Source: Takashimella koratensis (taxonomy: Eukaryota; Basidiomycota; Tremellomycetes; Trichosporonales; Tetragoniomycetaceae). From it: 64,000 nucleotides of DNA. Made by a program: the position numbers and the translations under genes. Positions within the stretch are counted from its first letter, which is position 1. Each line of letters opens with the position of its first letter. This document shows positions 45,224 through 57,487 of this stretch, one piece after another. The notes under the pieces are model-generated. The model saw only the letters and a program-made list of their open reading frames with translations. It did no database searches and had not been told where the DNA came from. The stretch spans positions 682,001 to 746,000 of the forward strand of contig BCKT01000009.1 in NCBI GenBank assembly GCA_003116875.1, in the 5' to 3' direction.

Positions 45224-45920
45224 AGTTTGGAGAGAGTAGTGATAGGAGAGGATGGTCAAGAAGACGGGAAGAATCTGTAGCCGAATGATATGTAGCCTGA
45301 AGCAGATTGTAGTGGACAGACTGGGAAGATGCAGTGAGCCAAAAGCAGGAAGTCGCCACATGAGGAAGGGTGTGCATGTTAGCGAAAAAACTCAGTCGGG
45401 TAGGAACTGACTGGAGTGATGGGGGCGCGGCGATAGGGCCGAGGGGAGAATGTGGCACTGGGTCCTGGTCCTGATAGTGCTCCACTGGTGCAGCCATTGC
45501 TACTACCTATTGTTCCATCCTCGCTACCATCCACCACTACCACTACCACTACCACTACCACCTCACACACCTTACACCTATCCCTCAACAACAACAGCCC
45601 TCCTCATCCCCCCTCCTCACCCCTACACCTACCACTTCGCCCGACAGCAACACCACCCCGCTCACCATCTCGTTTGTCGCGTAACATCACCTCATCCAGC
45701 GGGCACCACCATTACAGCCCATACATCACCTAATCCGACCACCACATCACTTTCACCTTACACCAGCGACGCGCTGCACTACTCTCCACTACACTCAACC
45801 CACGCGACATACCTACCCACACGCTCAAGTCGACACCTCCCCGACGTCCACACACCTCTCCCCCAACGACCTAACCCCCTTCCTTCCCGTCTCCCTACCC
45901 ACCAATCTTCCCTTTGAGCC
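45224..45920. other. intergenic region upstream of DHH1, with ACTACC-type microsatellite
   Basis: The plus strand is C/A/T-rich with a CCACTA-type repeat at about 45530-45572. No coding exon. It probably gives a long pyrimidine-rich DHH1 leader. Confidence 0.5.
45530..45572 (+). repeat. (CCACTA)n microsatellite
   Basis: About six to seven hexanucleotide units in the DHH1 upstream region. Confidence 0.75.
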
Positions 45921-47959
45921 ATGGCTTCGTCGTCGTAAGTCCACCTTCCCTTCTTTTGTCCCCGCCCACCCCCTTGGCCTTGGCTCATACCGCCTCTCTC
46001 CTGACCTTATGCAGCACCGATGACTGGCGAGCAGGCCTCGTCCGACCTCCTCAAGACCTCCGCCCTCAAACCGAGGTAAGCCTTGATCCTCACCCCACGC
46101 CCACTGACCTTCCCCCGCACGTTCCTTCCCCGCTTACCGTGTCGGGCACTGCTCACTTTCACAACTACAGGACGTGACGGCAACGCAAGGCTCGACGTTT
46201 GAGGACTTTGGTCTCCGGCGCGAGTTGTTGATGGGTATCTGGTCAGCTGGGTTCGAAAGGCCCAGTCCGATCCAGGAAGAGTCCATCCCCGTAGCATTAA
46301 CCGGGCGCGACATTCTCGCCCGAGCCAAAAATGGTACCGGCAAGGTGAGTCCTGACTGCTTCTATCCCTCTGCGCCTCTGGCCTCATTCAAAGAGATGAG
46401 CACACTTACTAACCCCCACAGACCGGTTCATTCATCATTCCAACTCTCAACCGCATCAACACCAGCCTTCCTCACATCCAAGCCATCATCCTCGTCCCTA
46501 CCCGTGAACTCGCGTTGCAGACATCACAAGTCTGCAAGACACTCGGCGCCCACATCCCCAACTTGCAAGTCATGGTCACCACCGGTGGTACGACATTGAG
46601 AGACGACATTCTTCGTCTGCAAGAGAGCGTCCACGTGCTTGTCGGTACCCCAGGCCGTGTACTTGATCTCGGCAGCAAGGGAATCGCAGATCTCCGCAAG
46701 TGCAGCATCTTTGTGATGGACGAGGCGGACAAGCTGTTGAGTGACGAGTTGGGACCGGTTGCCGAGCAGATTCTCAACCTCTGCCCACAAGAACGCCAGG
46801 TCATGCTCTTCTCTGCTACCTTCCCGTACCACGTCCAGGGCTTCCGGGTGAGTGGTACTGCGTTGTTTAAGACTTTTCAGCATCTAACCCTTTCTCAGGA
46901 TCGCAACATGGTCCAAGCCCACGAGATCAACCTCATGGACGAGCTCACTCTCAAGGGTGTCACCCAATTCTACGCCTACGTCGAGGAACGTCAAAAAGTC
47001 CACTGCCTCAACACCCTCTTCTCCAAACTCCAAATCAACCAATCCATCATCTTCTGCAACTCGACTCAACGTGTCGAACTCCTCGCCAAGAAAATCACCG
47101 AACTCGGCTACTCGTGTTTCTACTCTCACGCTCGTATGCAACAGCAACACCGAAACCGAGTCTTCCATGATTTCCGCCAAGGGATGACTCGTAACTTGGT
47201 TTGCTCTGATCTCCTCACTCGTGGTATCGATATCCAGGCCGTCAATGTCGTCATCAACTTTGATTTCCCTCGCACAGCAGAGTCATATCTCCATCGCATG
47301 TTAGTTGGCTGGCACCTTGTTTCAGAATGGCATCAGCTAACCCACTGACAGTGGTCGTTCCGGGCGATTCGGCCACCTTGGTCTCGCCATTTCTCTCATC
47401 ACCGTGAGTCATCTCTGCATCACCAAAACACGTTTCCTAATCCCGTACAGATCGAAGACCGACACAACCTTTACCGCATAGAGCAAGATCTCGGTACCGA
47501 AATCGCTCCTATCCCCGCCGACATTGATCCTGTTCTTTACGTTGCTCCATCTGGCGTTCCCGAGCCTTCCCCACCTCCTCGGGCTAGCACTTCTTCTCAA
47601 CCGCCTTCCCGACCTGCTGTCACTCAACAACCCCCTGCCGCCGCCCCTGCCCCTGTTCAATCCCAACCACCGGCCGCCCCCGTCCAACAGACTCCTTCGG
47701 CGCCGACACCAACGCTTTCTCCGGGCAGCCAACAACCGGCTCCCGCAACTTCGCCCGCGCCACCATTCGCGCAGGCAGACGGGTCCGCGCCACAATCAAG
47801 GGACGGATCGCGGCCACCGAGCACGAGAGGAGGGAGGCAGCCGCGCGGCGCTCCAGGTGGGCAAGGAGGGTTCCAGAACCGAGGCGGCCGAGGTGGGCCG
47901 GGAGGCGGGCGCGGACGAGGTGGTCCTCCCCAGGCGCCCGTCGCTCAGCATGCTGCTTA
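45921..47959 (+). CDS. DHH1: DEAD-box RNA helicase Dhh1 (Vad1-type)
   Basis: Dhh1/DDX6 is a cytoplasmic P-body helicase that promotes mRNA decapping and translational repression; the Cryptococcus orthologue is known as Vad1. The start exon is only 14 nt (45921-45934), and the reading continues [20 protein letters not shown], then [16 protein letters not shown]. Helicase motifs are all present: Q-motif [12 protein letters not shown], motif [11 protein letters not shown], Ia [20 protein letters not shown] (about 46716-46745), [33 protein letters not shown] and VI HRIGRSGRFG, split by an intron after HRI. The C-terminal tail is rich in Pro/Gln and ends in RGG-type repeats ([15 protein letters not shown]) before QHAA and TAG at 47957-47959. 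The RGG tail suggests RNA binding and phase separation. Around six introns. Confidence 0.94.
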
Positions 47960-48744
47960 GGCCGTGCGAGGTCGGTCGGCGGAGACAAGAGAGACGCAGA
48001 GGGTCTAGTAGTGAGAGTGGAGTAGAGAGGCGTCGAGTCATATGGGAGAAGGAGATGGTAGCGGTTGTCTGAGGTAAAGCGACGAGCGAGGAATGGAATG
48101 GTTGATGACGTCGAGGCGATTCAACTCTCCTCGATCGAGACGAATGAATGAGCGCAAATTCCAGCGGCATTTGTTGGCTGACCCCATCTGGAGTGGAGAT
48201 CAGTGAGCAGAGGAGGGAGTGCGAGAGTTGGGAAGGGAGAGCGAGCAGTCATGAGTCTAGCTCATGATCTGGGAGAGCGGGCGAGACGTGAGGCGAGGCG
48301 ATAGGTGGAGGTTTTGTCTATTTCCTCCTCCTTGAGGAGTACATGCAGTCAAACATCGGTACATAGCTATCTAGTACCAGGTCGAGTCGGACACATGATA
48401 GTTTAGATAGTCGATGCAACCGAGCGTGTACCCCGAACTGCAGTTACGATTGGTGCGGACGGGTGTGGCAACGCGGGAGAGAAGGTTGGCGCTCCTCGCC
48501 ACTGAACTGCAACTTGCCAATCGCCACATGACAACAGGAGTCCAGTGCGCCCTGTCTTGAAGATTGATTGTTGAAAATTGGGGAACGGCACGCGGCTGAT
48601 GTGAGATGACCTTTTGATTTCCTCACCTCATCCCGGGATACTCAAGTATGTAAATCCTTACCCTCACCTCCTCTCACTTCAACACACTCATCCACTATTG
48701 AATTTACCATCGTCCAGTTCACGATCAACCAGACAGTCCCCATT
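47960..48744. other. intergenic region between DHH1 and the DNA methyltransferase gene
   Basis: A 785-bp gap with the DHH1 3' UTR and the methyltransferase promoter. The plus strand after 48600 is C/T-rich (leader-like). No gene is seen. Confidence 0.5.
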
Positions 48745-51700
48745 ATGGACGTCATTTTCATCGATGATAGCGATAGCGATAGCGGTAGGGACGATATCAG
48801 CGAGACCGAGACCTTGATCGGGGACTGGGTCGATGATGGGATCGACGATCGGGCCGGCGATGGGATGGATGTTGCAGATAAGAGGGAAGAGGGTATACCA
48901 GTCGACGGGATGGATAACGATAAAGCGTACGACGACAAAGATAGCGACGACGACGAGCCGGTTTATATCGGAACCTCTCAACGCAGAGACGAAGACGGTG
49001 GTGGTGGTGGTGGTGGTGGTGGTGGGTCCGACAGGAAAGCAGGGAACAACCTCGGACGTAGATTGATAGTCTCCGTCCAGATCGCCTGGGGTCTTCGTGA
49101 CCCTCGATACGACATCGAGGTGAGTGCTGGACCCTTTCCTCGTCCGCGAGCCATGTAGGGGTTTCTCAAGCTGATTTCTTCCCGCCTTGATGTATAGATT
49201 AACGATATCGTCATCATCACTCGTCAACGATCCGGGTTTCTCAAATTCACTCAACACGCCCTCGTCCGCGCGATCCACCGAGAGGATCCCGATGTCCGCA
49301 CAGATTCTTCCGATCCTCAATTCACAGCCAAGGGGTCCACCAAGATCACCAGTGTCCATGTCCATTGGCTCGTCAGTTCCGCAGTAGGTGGGAAAGGGGA
49401 GTTGTTCCTGCTTCATAAAGGCTGTGATACGGTTCGGAGTCGGCATATCACCGAAGTCATCAAGCGCTCTCGACGTGTCGGAAGTAATCCTCAGCCCAGT
49501 TCGTCGTCCCCGTCCTCGTCCTCGTCCTCGTCCTCGTCAAGCTTTATGGTGTACGACCCCACCCAGCTGGTATGGCGCGACCCTCTTCCCTCCCGGAATG
49601 GGGTACCATGCGATTCGTGTCTCTCCCACTCTATCGACAAGAAAATTTCCCAGCTGTTGCTTGTCACGGACGAAGGAGGGGACGGGTTCAAGGTAGGTGG
49701 GGAAGTGTACCATATCGGAGATCTGGTGTTGGTTGATTCGAAGAAGACTGGGGAGGCGTGGAAGGTGGGAATGGTGGTTCGGATGCCGGAGATGGAAGGG
49801 GAGTGGAATAAAGAGGGGGAGGAGCAAGACAAAGCAAAGGGGAAGGGAAAGGGAAAGGGGAACGGGAACGGTGGGGATAAAAGACCTGGGGAAGAGATAG
49901 AGTGGATGGTTCCCGTTCGAGAACTGAAGAGAGTCTCGGACCTTTCGGACGCCAAGATCGACTACGTCTCCGAGGTGCGTTCCAGACTCTCCCTTCATAC
50001 TCCTTTCCCAGACCCAGACCCTTGTCCGACAACAGATGATATCGAGTGACTACGTCTCTGACTTTGTAACTTAGCGCGCTTTGTACGCTACCTCCGACTC
50101 AACGCCACTTCTCGTCAACCTAATCGATATCGTCTCTAAAGCCTACCTGACCCCTCCCAACCCCTTCCTTAACCCATTCTCCTACCCTCTCAATTCAGGG
50201 AAATACACTTTCACATGTGACTACCTACTCCCACCAGGTCGAGCTGCGAGGCGAGTCAACCTCGTCCCGCTCTCTCGTCCACTCAAAACTTGCCGTACAT
50301 GCGCGATCCAATCCGCCCCTTCTCCGGGGTTGGAAGGTGTCAAAATTCCCTCGGCGGATTTGTACTCTGGAGGAGGGGGGTCAATATATGGCGCTTCAAA
50401 GCATTTCCACGTTCGACACGCTGTCGAGATGGATCATGCCTGTTGTGAGACTTTGAAGTGAGTCCTGACTCATCTTCAACAAGGAGAGTATGGCGCGTGA
50501 CGTGTCTCGCTCAATCAACATGAACCGGTGCTGATCGCGACTTTCAACTTTGCTTTATTGATACAGGTCAAACTTCCCCAATTTGAAGGTGTCGTATAGC
50601 ACGGTAGGGGCGTATATCACCCGTCGACAGAATGACAGGACACTCGCGCCCCGACCTGGTGATTTGGCACTCATGATCGCTGGTCCACCCTGGTGAGTCT
50701 ACACTCGTCCTTATCTTTGCCGCCACACTCAAACTTTCCTTGACCCTATCTTACCACACTTTTAGCCAAGGTCACAGTGGCGCCAATCGACACCGATCCT
50801 CGACCGACGAACGCAACGCCGAGCTCTTCGTAGCGATTAACGAAGTTGAGCGGGTTCGACCTGACGTGTTCGTTTTGGAGAATGTGCCCGGGTTCAAACG
50901 CGATAACCCGGGAGATGAGAGTATTGGGCTCGGTACAGGTCGAGGAGAGAACGGCGGAGATAGGGAAGAGGAAGGGGTTACGAGTCAGAATCATGCAAAA
51001 GAAGCTATCAAGTACCTTCTGAGCATTGGGTAAGTGAGAACTCACCTTGTTTCTCCACTAGGGACTTTGCTGATTTTCTCTGTGGTTTAGGTACCAAATC
51101 CGCATGGCACTCCTCGATTGTAGATCTTACGGTTCCCCTCAGACCCGTACTCGTCTATTCATCCTCTCCGCAAGACGTGGCGTTCCCCTCCCTTCCTTCC
51201 CTCAGCCGACACACGCTAACCCTTTTGCCCCGGCAACGATCTTTACGGTCGAGACCAGCACAGCCCTCGAGTGGATGGGGGTAAGCCGAGTCGGCGGAGG
51301 TGGTGGAGCCGCTGGGGGAGGGTTTTATCTGGGGATAGGGACACCAGGGACAGGTGCCTATCCTGCTGTTACTGCTGAGGACGCCATCAGTGATCTACCA
51401 AGTACGTCAAAGTCTATCTCTTTTTTGTCATCTTCATTTGTCAATCGCACTTTGCAGCTGACTCAGGACACTTGTAGCGTTCGAGTACGAAGGTATCGAT
51501 GATCCAGGTCGCCGATCAGCACGGACCCGAATCCCTAGATTTGACTCCACCGCGCCTCAAGTCGGGTTTATAGAACCCGTTGCGTACGCGTCTCCGGCCA
51601 AGAACGATTACCAACTGGCTTGTAGGGGGCGTGAGGAGAAGGTGGGCGGACATTGTACCGCCCGAAGAAGCGAGGGTGAGATTGCGATGTGAGTGGACAA

Positions 51701-52406
51701 GGATAGGTGACGAACTGTATGGCGACAATGGTATCGATGTGTAAAGTGTTGACTATAACTATACAAGGATCGATGAGGCTTTTAACTCTGGCAATGATCT
51801 ACCTGGTAAGTTGATTCTTGTTTCGCCGTGGTTCAGTACCCCTACCTAGTTGCTTAAGTATGGAGCTGATACTGAACGAGTTTGACCCAGGTAATCGTCG
51901 ACGTGCCAAACCGAACGGTCCTTTCTACACACTCCTCACAAGTTCGCGCCCAGGCGGGAAAGGAACCGGCTGCATTCACTGGAACGTACGTCTTCCGACC
52001 TTCCTCCCTCCCACCCTTGTTTCGTACTATAGATGGGGTGAGGAATGTAGATCGTACTGACTAGACGTAGCAACGCCGTACGTTCTCGGTAGCTGAGAGG
52101 AAACGGGCTCAAGGGTTGCCGGATAGCTACTTCCTCTCCGGGACCCCAGACGACGTAAGTACCTCCTCTCCAACCCCCCAATCAAAGTCTTTATGGTAAC
52201 AGGTGCTAAGCAAGAGCTGACGAACCGAATAGCAAGATCGACAACTTGGGAACGCAATCAACGTTCATGTTATCGAAGCGATTTGTCGACAAATCAAGAT
52301 CGACGTGTATCTTCCTTTTTGGAAAGAGGTGCAACCTGAGATACGGGTTGAGGAATCGACCGCAATGGTTTGGCAACGATGGCGCCATGCCCATCCTATC
52401 GATTAA
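48745..52406 (+). CDS. DNA (cytosine-5) methyltransferase with two BAH-like domains (DIM-2/Dnmt1 type)
   Basis: A nuclear DNA cytosine-5 methyltransferase. Eleven exons (48745-49119, 49198-49974, 50075-50457, 50567-50692, 50766-51029, 51091-51401, 51478-51688, 51768-51805, 51891-51985, 52071-52154, 52233-52406) join in frame to 945 residues. The N-terminus is acidic with a Gly run. BAH-like domain 1 covers about 49198-49470 (HVHWLVSS, GELFLLHKGCD); a Ser run and PCDSCL follow; BAH-like domain 2 covers about 49690-50330 (GEVYHIGDLVLVDS, RALYAT, YTFTCDYLL). The methyltransferase domain has motif I DLYSGGGGSIYGA, IV AGPPCQGHSG, VI FVLENVPGF, VIII QTRTRLFIL, IX-like RTFSVAERKRAQGLPD and X LGNAINVHVIEA. 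The target-recognition region lies between VIII and IX. The catalytic Cys codon is split by an intron (50691-50692 plus 50766). No frame breaks. It should be active. Relatedness to DIM-2 versus basidiomycete DnmtX is not decided here. Confidence 0.92.
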
Positions 52407-52657
52407 TCAAACACTCTCACACTTTCTTTTTTGTTCAACGTTTATACAGTACCCTCCGCATCATGAGTTTTAGTAACGCAACCAGGCCGGAAGGAATGAA
52501 AAAAACACCTGTGCATATCGTATGACATAATCTTGATAAGAGACCCTTTACCGACCCATGACCAGGGCCTTGGACTAATTGATATACTGCTAGCTATCTC
52601 ACTGGGCTCGACGGGTACCTCTTTACCCCTTCCCTCATCCTTCTCGGTCGTCTCGGT

Positions 52658-55600
52658 CTATGCGTCTTTGACAGGAACAGGAGGTGGTTGCGAATCCTCC
52701 TCCTCTGCTTCCTTAACCTTGTCTGCACTCTGCACCCCTCCATTCTCTTTCCCTTGACCCTCCTTCTCTTCCTTCCCCTCGGGATTCGCCTTGTCCTGAG
52801 ATTCCACGCCGTTCGACCCACTCGACCCATTCGGCACACTAGATACACTAGGCGCGCTAGGCACGGTGGGAGCACTGGGTACACTCAAAGCTGGCGAAAC
52901 CACATCTACCGTCCCCTTCTTCACAGGTGACCCTCTTGCCGCTGCAGCAGCCAGCCTCTCCGCCAACGACCTGTGCTCTGTCTTAGTCGGGTCGGGCGAA
53001 CGAGATGTTGGCGAGGGCGCCGATTCGACCGCTTTGGCCGTCTCAACTACTGGGGCCGGGGGTGGAGGTTTCTGAGGCGTCTCGACGGGTTCCGGTTTCT
53101 CTGACTCGGCGATGACGGGGGGCTCTGTCTTCGTTACTTCTGGCTTTGGACGTTCAACCTCTTCCTTCGTTGCCTCTTCCTCCTTGACCTCTTCGGCGGC
53201 GAGGTCGTAACCTTCCACGGCCTCCTCCGCTTTCTTCTCCCCAGCCAAGTCCTCCTTCGCTTCTCCTCCCTCTTCCGTCACGCCTTCTCCCACTCTCTCT
53301 CCAACCTCTTCAACGGGGTCCATTTCCACCGGTTCCGTCGCCAACACCATATCATCATCTTCTCCTCCATCCTCCCCGTCTCCACTCGTTCGTTCCTCAC
53401 CTCCTTCACCCGCCTCGCCCGCAACCGCAGTCGCTGACGCACTCTCAGTCGCCGATCCTGTCCGCCGCAACAGCCCGCGCACAGTCTGCGACATTGCCCG
53501 TCGCGGTGTCGGTTTGTCCCGGACCACAGTCTCGAGCGAAGTGATGGTCGCGCTCGATTCGGACAAAGGTGTAAGGCGTTGGACAATCAGTTGGACGTCG
53601 GCGGTCATACTGTGTTATGTCAGTCGCGGTTTACGACGAGTCACTGAGAAATGGTCTAAGCGCAAGCATACCGTTTCTTGGCATCCTCCGACTTGAACTC
53701 GACTCGGCCGTACTCTTCACTCAATCGATGCACAATCGCCGCGAGGACTTGAGACATGACACCCTGGATAATTAATGATGAGCTCATTTCCGGAAGTTGC
53801 TGGCTGAACAGCTAGTATCGATCACCTACCTCGACCGTTGGCGTAGCGAGATACTTTGACAACACCTTATGCAGTGTCGCAGTCTCTTTGACCAGCATCT
53901 CCGCGTACGGCCGTGTGCCTGGTCGTTCAGGCTCGGCTTCCCAATCAATCTCCTGTATGTGGTTCAGCTTGGTCTCTCGCATGCTTCTACGTAGAGCAGA
54001 AGAGAAGCTCAACTCACGCGCAAGGAGGCACAGTGCACCGCTAATCGATCCGCCATGATCGCAACCAGCTTGGCGTGGATCTCGTTCTGGTGCTCTTGAT
54101 AGTCTCTACGCAACTTGTCGAACTCAATAAGCATGACAGCTTGTTTGGGGTTCAAATGCCGCCGGATAAATTCGCGGATATAAGGGATGAGGGAAACGAC
54201 CGCTGAGAGCGACTGCGAGGCGAGGGCTGGAAGGCGGTCAGCTGGCTGTAGCAGAGAGAATCACAGTAGCTGAGAACTGACCGAGATGTTTTGCAGTGAT
54301 ATTTTTGAGACCGGCTGAACGCATAGCTCCCGCGCCCAAGACGACTTGGCATGTGCGCGAATTGAAAGACTGAGAAAGTCATGAGCTATACCCTCGTTTC
54401 CTGGAGGCAGTAGCTCACCTTGAAGAACTCGATGATCCGCGACATGACGTCTGTCACCACGAGCTCCAGGTTGATGACGATCTTCAAGTAATCGCCCAGC
54501 AGCACCAACGACTCTCCCGTCGCTTTGACAATGAAGAACGGCTTATCCTCTACCATCAGCTGCTTGCTAGGCCCAGCAGCTGGTGTAACCTCGTCGTGCT
54601 CTGTACCATTCCCGTTCCCGTTCGGTGCAGCATGTGGTTCCTCTCGAGGCGGGATGAAAACTTCGTTAGGGTCCTTGACGGCGGCCTCAACTACCAGGTC
54701 GACAATATGTTGAGTCGATTTGGAAACGTCGACTTGCACCCAGGTCTCTTCCTCGACGAGTTTGGCAGACTTTGTGAGTCGTTGCGCATGGTACGAAACG
54801 AGGAAAGCTCGGGCCTGGATTCATCGTCAGCTCTCTAGCAAACCTCTCAGTCGGTCAGATTACGACTCACCTGAGATGCCGTGACACCTCTTAATGAGAC
54901 GATCATGCGCTGGGCTAACGCTTCCGTCTCCAACACAAACTGCCAGCTCTCTCCAAAGATCTCCACAAACTCGGCAAGTTCCAGCGCTGCCAGCTGTTCG
55001 CTTCGGACAACGAGGATCTTCGCTGCGCGGGTATTGGCCAGTTCACATGCAGAGGAGACGACGTCTGCGCTGTCCAACCTAGCCGGCTCATATGGTTTCG
55101 GTGTTGAGGGCCGTGACGTGTCGGAGACCATTGGTGTCACAGCTAACACAGGTAATGTGCTATGACCATCAGTGACATATCACGACAATGGTTGAATCAT
55201 GCTTACTGAAGACTCGACATGATGGACTGGAGCTCGGTGCCGATTGTCCCGCAGAGCTTGATCCGAGCAAGTAGTGCTGTGTACATTTGCGACAATGTCA
55301 AGAGGAACTGGGAATTGTCCATGGCTTGGAGAATCTGCACAAGTGTTTGACTAGGGCGAGAGTCAGTTGTCATTAAAACTGAAGAGACTCACTTTCGAAC
55401 TTCTGGCTTGCCATCCGCCTCGCCGTCGTCATCACCCGTAGCCGTCGACGGCTGACACATCAGCATGACAGTAAACGTAAAACGTGAGACTTACACCCTT
55501 CGAGGCTTCCCGGATAGACGCAGCTACGACTTCTTTCCAAATGTCTTCGACAGCGTCGCCCCGCCCACATCGTACCAATCCCGCAAGCATCGGCCGAACA

Positions 55601-56916
55601 GACCCTTGCAGCTCATGTAAATTTACGGCGGTCGGCGAGTCTGCTCGAGCGAGAAGTGAGGTGAAAAGGGACGCGAGGACACTCTCAAGTTGAGTTGCGA
55701 TGGTCTTTGTGAGTTCTCGAATGGCGGACGGGAGGTCAGAGAGAGCGGGAAGTGTGGAAAGGGGAAGGTGAAGCGATGTTGAAGGTTCCGCGCCAGTGGC
55801 GTTGGCGGCGGGAGGAGGGGGTCGAACCTCGTGCCGCTCCCACCACCTGACCACATCCTCCAAGCAGCCCAGAGCACCTTCCCAGTCCCCACCATCGACT
55901 AAGCTCTTCGCGACACGCAGCAGCTCCTCCAAATCAGCCACCCCTCGCACACCTGTTTCCGTCGCTCGCAACACTCTCAGCCGCGCCTGCGCATCGACGA
56001 CCTCGAGCCCACGCTTGGCTTGCTTGCTTCCAACATCCTTGAGCGAGCTGCGCAAGTTGCCGATACGTGTTAAACATGATGCGGATTCTGAGTGGAGATC
56101 TTGCAGGTTGGACAAGGCGGAGAAGAAGGATGTCGACCGGAGGGTGATTTCGTGCACCAAGTGACGTTCGAGAGTGTCGAGGTGGTTAGATAGCTTGTCC
56201 TGGATCGAGGGATCTACTTCGCCTGAGAACGAGCCGACGACGTCAGACCAGGTACTTGGATTGGCGATATCGAATTTAGTGTCAAAGTATAGCTCGGGAA
56301 CAGAGTCGAGAGGCGGCAAGTCGACTTTAGGTGTTTCGTCTCGCCGAGCATCGAATTCGGTCGCCGAATCGGCAGCGGAGGAGGAAGACGCTGCCTGAGC
56401 AGCTACAAAGGCCTCGTACGCCGGTGTGATCGAGTTGAGGTACGAGTCAAAGTGAGATGCAGGGACGGCTTTGGGCAAGATCGGCGGAGCCTGGTTGAGT
56501 GGAGGTAGAGGTTTCCGAGATCCTCGAAGTGGGTTGGCCTTCTTGGTCGGGTGGGCAAGGACGGTTGAGATGGCTGCGGGTAGGTGTCAGCGTTGGCAGT
56601 TGATGACTACTAGTAATCACTTCATTCCATGCTCATATATTGTCACTATCGGATAACATCATCGCCATTACGCACCATTGAAACCTCGCTTCTCAATTCC
56701 ATCATCGATGTGTGCGTTTACATCCAGCTTCCACGAGACCAAGTTGAGGCTACTCGTCTGTGTTGGTGGATCCCATGTGATCTCTCCAAACGAGGTGTCT
56801 AGAACACTTGCGGTACCGTCGAGGTCAGAGAGGTAAGACTCGGATGGGGGAGGAGATGAGGCGACTGGTGTCGCTGCGGACGACGGAAGGGCGGAAGGGT
56901 CTTTGGAGACCGACAT
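52658..56916 (-). CDS. VPS54: GARP complex subunit Vps54
   Basis: Vps54 is a subunit of the GARP tethering complex, which captures endosome-derived vesicles at the trans-Golgi. Start ATG at 56916 (MSVSKDPSALPSS); the second exon resumes AISTVLAHPTKKANPLRGSRKPLPP. The N-terminal Vps54 domain includes HFDSYLNSITPAYEAFVAAQ, DTKFDIANPSTWSDVV and a long helical region (HLVHEITLRSTSFFSALSNLQDLH). The C-terminal Vps54 domain includes VVTDVMSRIIEFFK, CQVVLGAGAMRSAGLKNITAKHLALASQ, and FDKLRRDYQEHQNEIHAKLVAIM, the family signature. After TADVQLIVQRLTPL the protein continues with an acidic, low-complexity tail of about 280 residues (Glu/Val/Thr/Pro) to the stop at 52658-52660, longer than in yeast Vps54. 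About twelve introns. The tail could come from a relaxed 3' extension, but it is in frame and intact. Confidence 0.92.
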
Positions 56917-57487
56917 GATCGCTGTCGGCGTGGATTAGAGAAACAGGAGGCCGAACCCCTCTCGGGGAGCGGGGTGAGGGTCGGACAGAAGGGCTGCGTG
57001 GAGGTGAGTGAGGGTGGTTGAGGTGTAGAGGATAGTGGCGCCGGGAGTGTTTGGATGTTGACGATTCAAGGAGGATGAGAACGAGGACGGAGGGTTGGAG
57101 ACAGCGACAAAGCGCGGCATGCACCGTGTCGCCCATTACCCATGTTCACGTGGCAGTCGCGTGGTGGACACGTGGTCTATCCGAGTCGCGATTTTCTCCC
57201 GTCGCTTATTGAGCCAAAATGGCAATAAAGAAAATTGAAAAAAAAAAAATAATTTTCAGAATTCACGTCGAGGGTTTGTTGTCATTACCACCATCGCGTC
57301 TGCACAAGACCAAGACCCCTTTCCCCTCTTGTCGATACCAGGTCGCACAAGACTACCTCCTCTCTCAACCCCATCCTCCATCGGCGACGCTTACGCACTC
57401 GAGCACCAGACGTGAGCATTTCCCTTCTCGTCGAGTTCATCTGCCTCACAGGACACGCGCTAAATCTCCATCTCCTTCCTCCAGGAC
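56917..57487. other. divergent promoter region VPS54 / ADE4
   Basis: This gap also contains the uORF at 56935-57120, an A-run hairpin at about 57229-57257 (GAAAATT and AATTTTC around poly-A) and an apparent 5' UTR intron of ADE4: donor GTGAGC at about 57412, acceptor CCTCCAG ending at 57484 directly before GACATG. Confidence 0.5.
56935..57120 (-). CDS. upstream open reading frame before VPS54
   Basis: An ATG at 57120 begins a 61-codon frame (MPRFVAVSNPPSSF onwards) that ends in TAA at 56935-56937, only 18 nt before the VPS54 ATG. It could be a uORF that reduces VPS54 translation, or an unrecognised first exon of an alternative transcript. Nothing in the peptide resembles a known domain. Confidence 0.25.
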   Translation of the reverse strand: MPRFVAVSNPPSSFSSSLNRQHPNTPGATILYTSTTLTHLHAALLSDPHPAPREGFGLLFL

